A stretch of 22,804 bases of DNA from an uncultured Bacteriovorax sp. GTDB taxonomy: Bacteria > Bdellovibrionota > Bacteriovoracia > Bacteriovoracales > Bacteriovoracaceae. The notes under the pieces are model-generated. The model was not told the origin of the DNA and made no database searches. It saw nothing but the letters and a program-made list of their open reading frames with translations. The translations under genes and the position numbers were made by a program. Within the stretch, counting starts at the first letter, position 1; each line of letters begins with the position of its first letter. The DNA lies in the NCBI GenBank assembly GCA_946480715.1, contig CAMLKK010000040.1, forward strand, positions 1 through 22,804, in the 5' to 3' direction. This document shows positions 21,489 through 22,804 of the stretch, in pieces.

Positions 21489-22804
21489 ATGATGAGAAAC
21501 ATGAAGTTTCATGAGCACGCCGTTTTCATTTGGAAGTCTTTTTTAAAAGACCGTTGGGCGATTTATTCCCTTGGCGCCTTCGCCGTTTTGCTCACCAACT
21601 TGATGCAAATTCTCGCTCCCAAGAACATTGGATGGATTGTTGATTTCTTCGACCACAAACCAGTGCCATCTTTTCTAGAAGGAGCGACTCCCGAAAAAAC
21701 ATTTTTCAATTTGTTTTTAGTACTCGCTGTCTCGCGTGTCCTCATTAATATTTTTAGATTCATGTGGAGAATCACGCTCGGCCGTCAAACTCATTATGCT
21801 TGCGGTGAGCTTCGTCGCGATGTCTGGGAGCACGTTCGATTTTTTAAAAAAGAAGATCTGGAGCGCAAGTTCACGAAAGGTATTTTGATGAATGCGCAGG
21901 CGTCAGATACCAATAGCGCACGTTTTATTTTTGGATTCACTCTCGTTGCGATCTTTGATGTTTTCTTTTTAGGTGTGGCAACTTTCATCACGATGGGACT
22001 TATTCATTGGCCGATGGCGCTTCTTTCATTCGTGGTGCTGTTGTTTGTTCCTCTTTTTGTCCGCAAACTTTCTATGCGCGAAGTAGAACAGTTTAGACTT
22101 ATTCAGGATACACTTTCTCATTTCAATGATCTTTCTTCTCAAGCGGTGTCTACTATTAAGCTGCAAAGACTCACGCAGACAGGTCCCTTCTGGGAACGCC
22201 GATTAATGGGAGTTGCAGAAAATCATCGCGCTCAACGATTGAAGGGAGTGGGGATTTCCCTTCTTTACATTCCAGTGATGGGAGCGGCCTCTATTCTTTC
22301 TTACGTCGTGCTTTTTGGTCTTGGACTCACTTTCACTTTTAATGGAAAGATGACTGTTGGAGAATTTATCTCTATGCAAGGGCTGATCTTTCTTCTGCAT
22401 GATCCACTGATGTCGTTGGGTTTTATTATTTCTGAGTGGAAGAAAGGAATGACGGCGCTTGAGCGTCTAGCTGAAATTTATCAACATGAAAAAGATCACT
22501 ATCTGTTGCAAAAAGGATCAGAAATTGTTCCTCAAGATGTTGTGCTTAAAGTGACAGATTTGAGTTATAGCTTCCATAATCCGCACGCTCCCATTCAAGA
22601 TGTTCCGCTTTTCAGTGGTCTGAACTTCACTCTAAAAAAAGGTCAGCGTTTGGGAATCACAGGACCAATTGGTGCAGGTAAGAGTACGCTCCTTTCGCTT
22701 TTAACTGGCCTTGAAAGAAAAGTTTCCGGATCAATTGAATTCTATGGAAAGAGTTTTGCTCACTATTCACATGAAGATCTTCGCCGTCATATTGGTCTTG
22801 TTCA
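21489..22804 (+). CDS. ABC-type exporter half-transporter (MdlA/MsbA-like), cut by the window edge
   Basis: An open frame from ATG 21489 runs to the window end without a stop: 438 codons. Residues ~20-320 are an exporter-type membrane domain with about six helices (for example AIYSLGAFAVLLTNLMQILAP, FNLFLVLAVSRVLINIF, FGFTLVAIFDVFFLG, MALLSFVVLLFVPLF, ILSYVVLFGLGLTFTF). The nucleotide-binding domain begins near residue 350 (VLKVTDLSYSFHN); Walker A is GPIGAGKST at 392-400, Lys398. The window stops at IGLV plus a partial CA codon, exactly where the Q-loop Gln belongs. The signature motif, Walker B and H-loop lie outside. MdlA-type proteins usually work as heterodimers, so a second half-transporter may follow. 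It starts 36 nt after lplA with only a weak AGAAG; ATG 21492 or 21501 are alternatives. Substrate unknown. Confidence 0.9.
   Translation, partial: MMRNMKFHEHAVFIWKSFLKDRWAIYSLGAFAVLLTNLMQILAPKNIGWIVDFFDHKPVPSFLEGATPEKTFFNLFLVLAVSRVLINIFRFMWRITLGRQTHYACGELRRDVWEHVRFFKKEDLERKFTKGILMNAQASDTNSARFIFGFTLVAIFDVFFLGVATFITMGLIHWPMALLSFVVLLFVPLFVRKLSMREVEQFRLIQDTLSHFNDLSSQAVSTIKLQRLTQTGPFWERRLMGVAENHRAQRLKGVGISLLYIPVMGAASILSYVVLFGLGLTFTFNGKMTVGEFISMQGLIFLLHDPLMSLGFIISEWKKGMTALERLAEIYQHEKDHYLLQKGSEIVPQDVVLKVTDLSYSFHNPHAPIQDVPLFSGLNFTLKKGQRLGITGPIGAGKSTLLSLLTGLERKVSGSIEFYGKSFAHYSHEDLRRHIGLV

Noticed and set aside
21563..22400. Several leftward frames in the last 1.2 kb
   Set aside because: The rightward ABC exporter frame is continuous, with membrane helices and a Walker A; it simply lacks a stop inside the window.

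Overview
This is about 22.8 kb of AT-leaning bacterial DNA (roughly 40% GC by eye) that is packed almost solid with protein genes. I see no tRNA, rRNA, CRISPR array, insertion sequence or phage module. Gram-negative features are plain: several signal peptides and a lipobox, two predicted outer-membrane beta-barrel proteins, a heptose-bisphosphate phosphatase of the LPS pathway, and a GT51 peptidoglycan glycosyltransferase. Taken with the many lineage-specific secreted and coiled-coil proteins and very tight gene packing, the window is most like a member of the Bdellovibrionota (Bacteriovorax-like). That placement is an inference from general character, not from a marker gene.

Layout. 1-897: possible 5' end of a leftward gene, then an MgtC-family membrane protein. 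894-2679: a leftward three-gene operon joined by 4-nt overlaps (unknown protein, small secreted protein, long coiled-coil protein ending in an Hsp20-like domain). 2889-4645: a rightward pair, a beta-barrel protein and a zinc-finger protein with an internal duplication. 4649-5362: a lipoprotein with eleven Thr-Gly repeats, facing left. 5491-6759: a membrane-anchored protein of unknown function. 6760-7719: an SH3-like plus beta-barrel protein facing left, divergent from gsk (inosine-guanosine kinase) with only 25 nt between the two start codons. 9075-9605: a small secreted protein.

9598-15646 is a leftward pyrimidine operon transcribed pyrB, carAB, pyrF. The two subunits of carbamoyl-phosphate synthase form one continuous reading frame of about 1476 codons, so this operon makes carbamoyl phosphate, carbamoyl aspartate and, at the far end of the pathway, UMP. 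Dihydroorotase and the two enzymes after it are not in the window.

15771-22804 runs rightward: a lone restriction-endonuclease-like protein, a GmhB-type phosphatase without the usual zinc loop, then a tightly coupled envelope group: a secreted protein carrying both an HExxH zinc-protease motif and a DUF4105/Lnb-like His/Cys domain, mtgA, lplA, and the start of an ABC exporter that leaves the window at its Q-loop.

Features of the whole window: all four convergent gene pairs overlap or lie within 3 nt of each other, leaving no room for conventional terminators. TTG start codons recur. Alanine is written GCC almost only after a codon ending in G, making GGCC unusually common; lplA breaks this rule. 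The best candidates for undescribed biology are the dual-hydrolase secreted protein, the coiled-coil/Hsp20-like protein, the orphan nuclease and the zinc-finger/duplicated-domain protein. Their functions cannot be settled from sequence reading alone.
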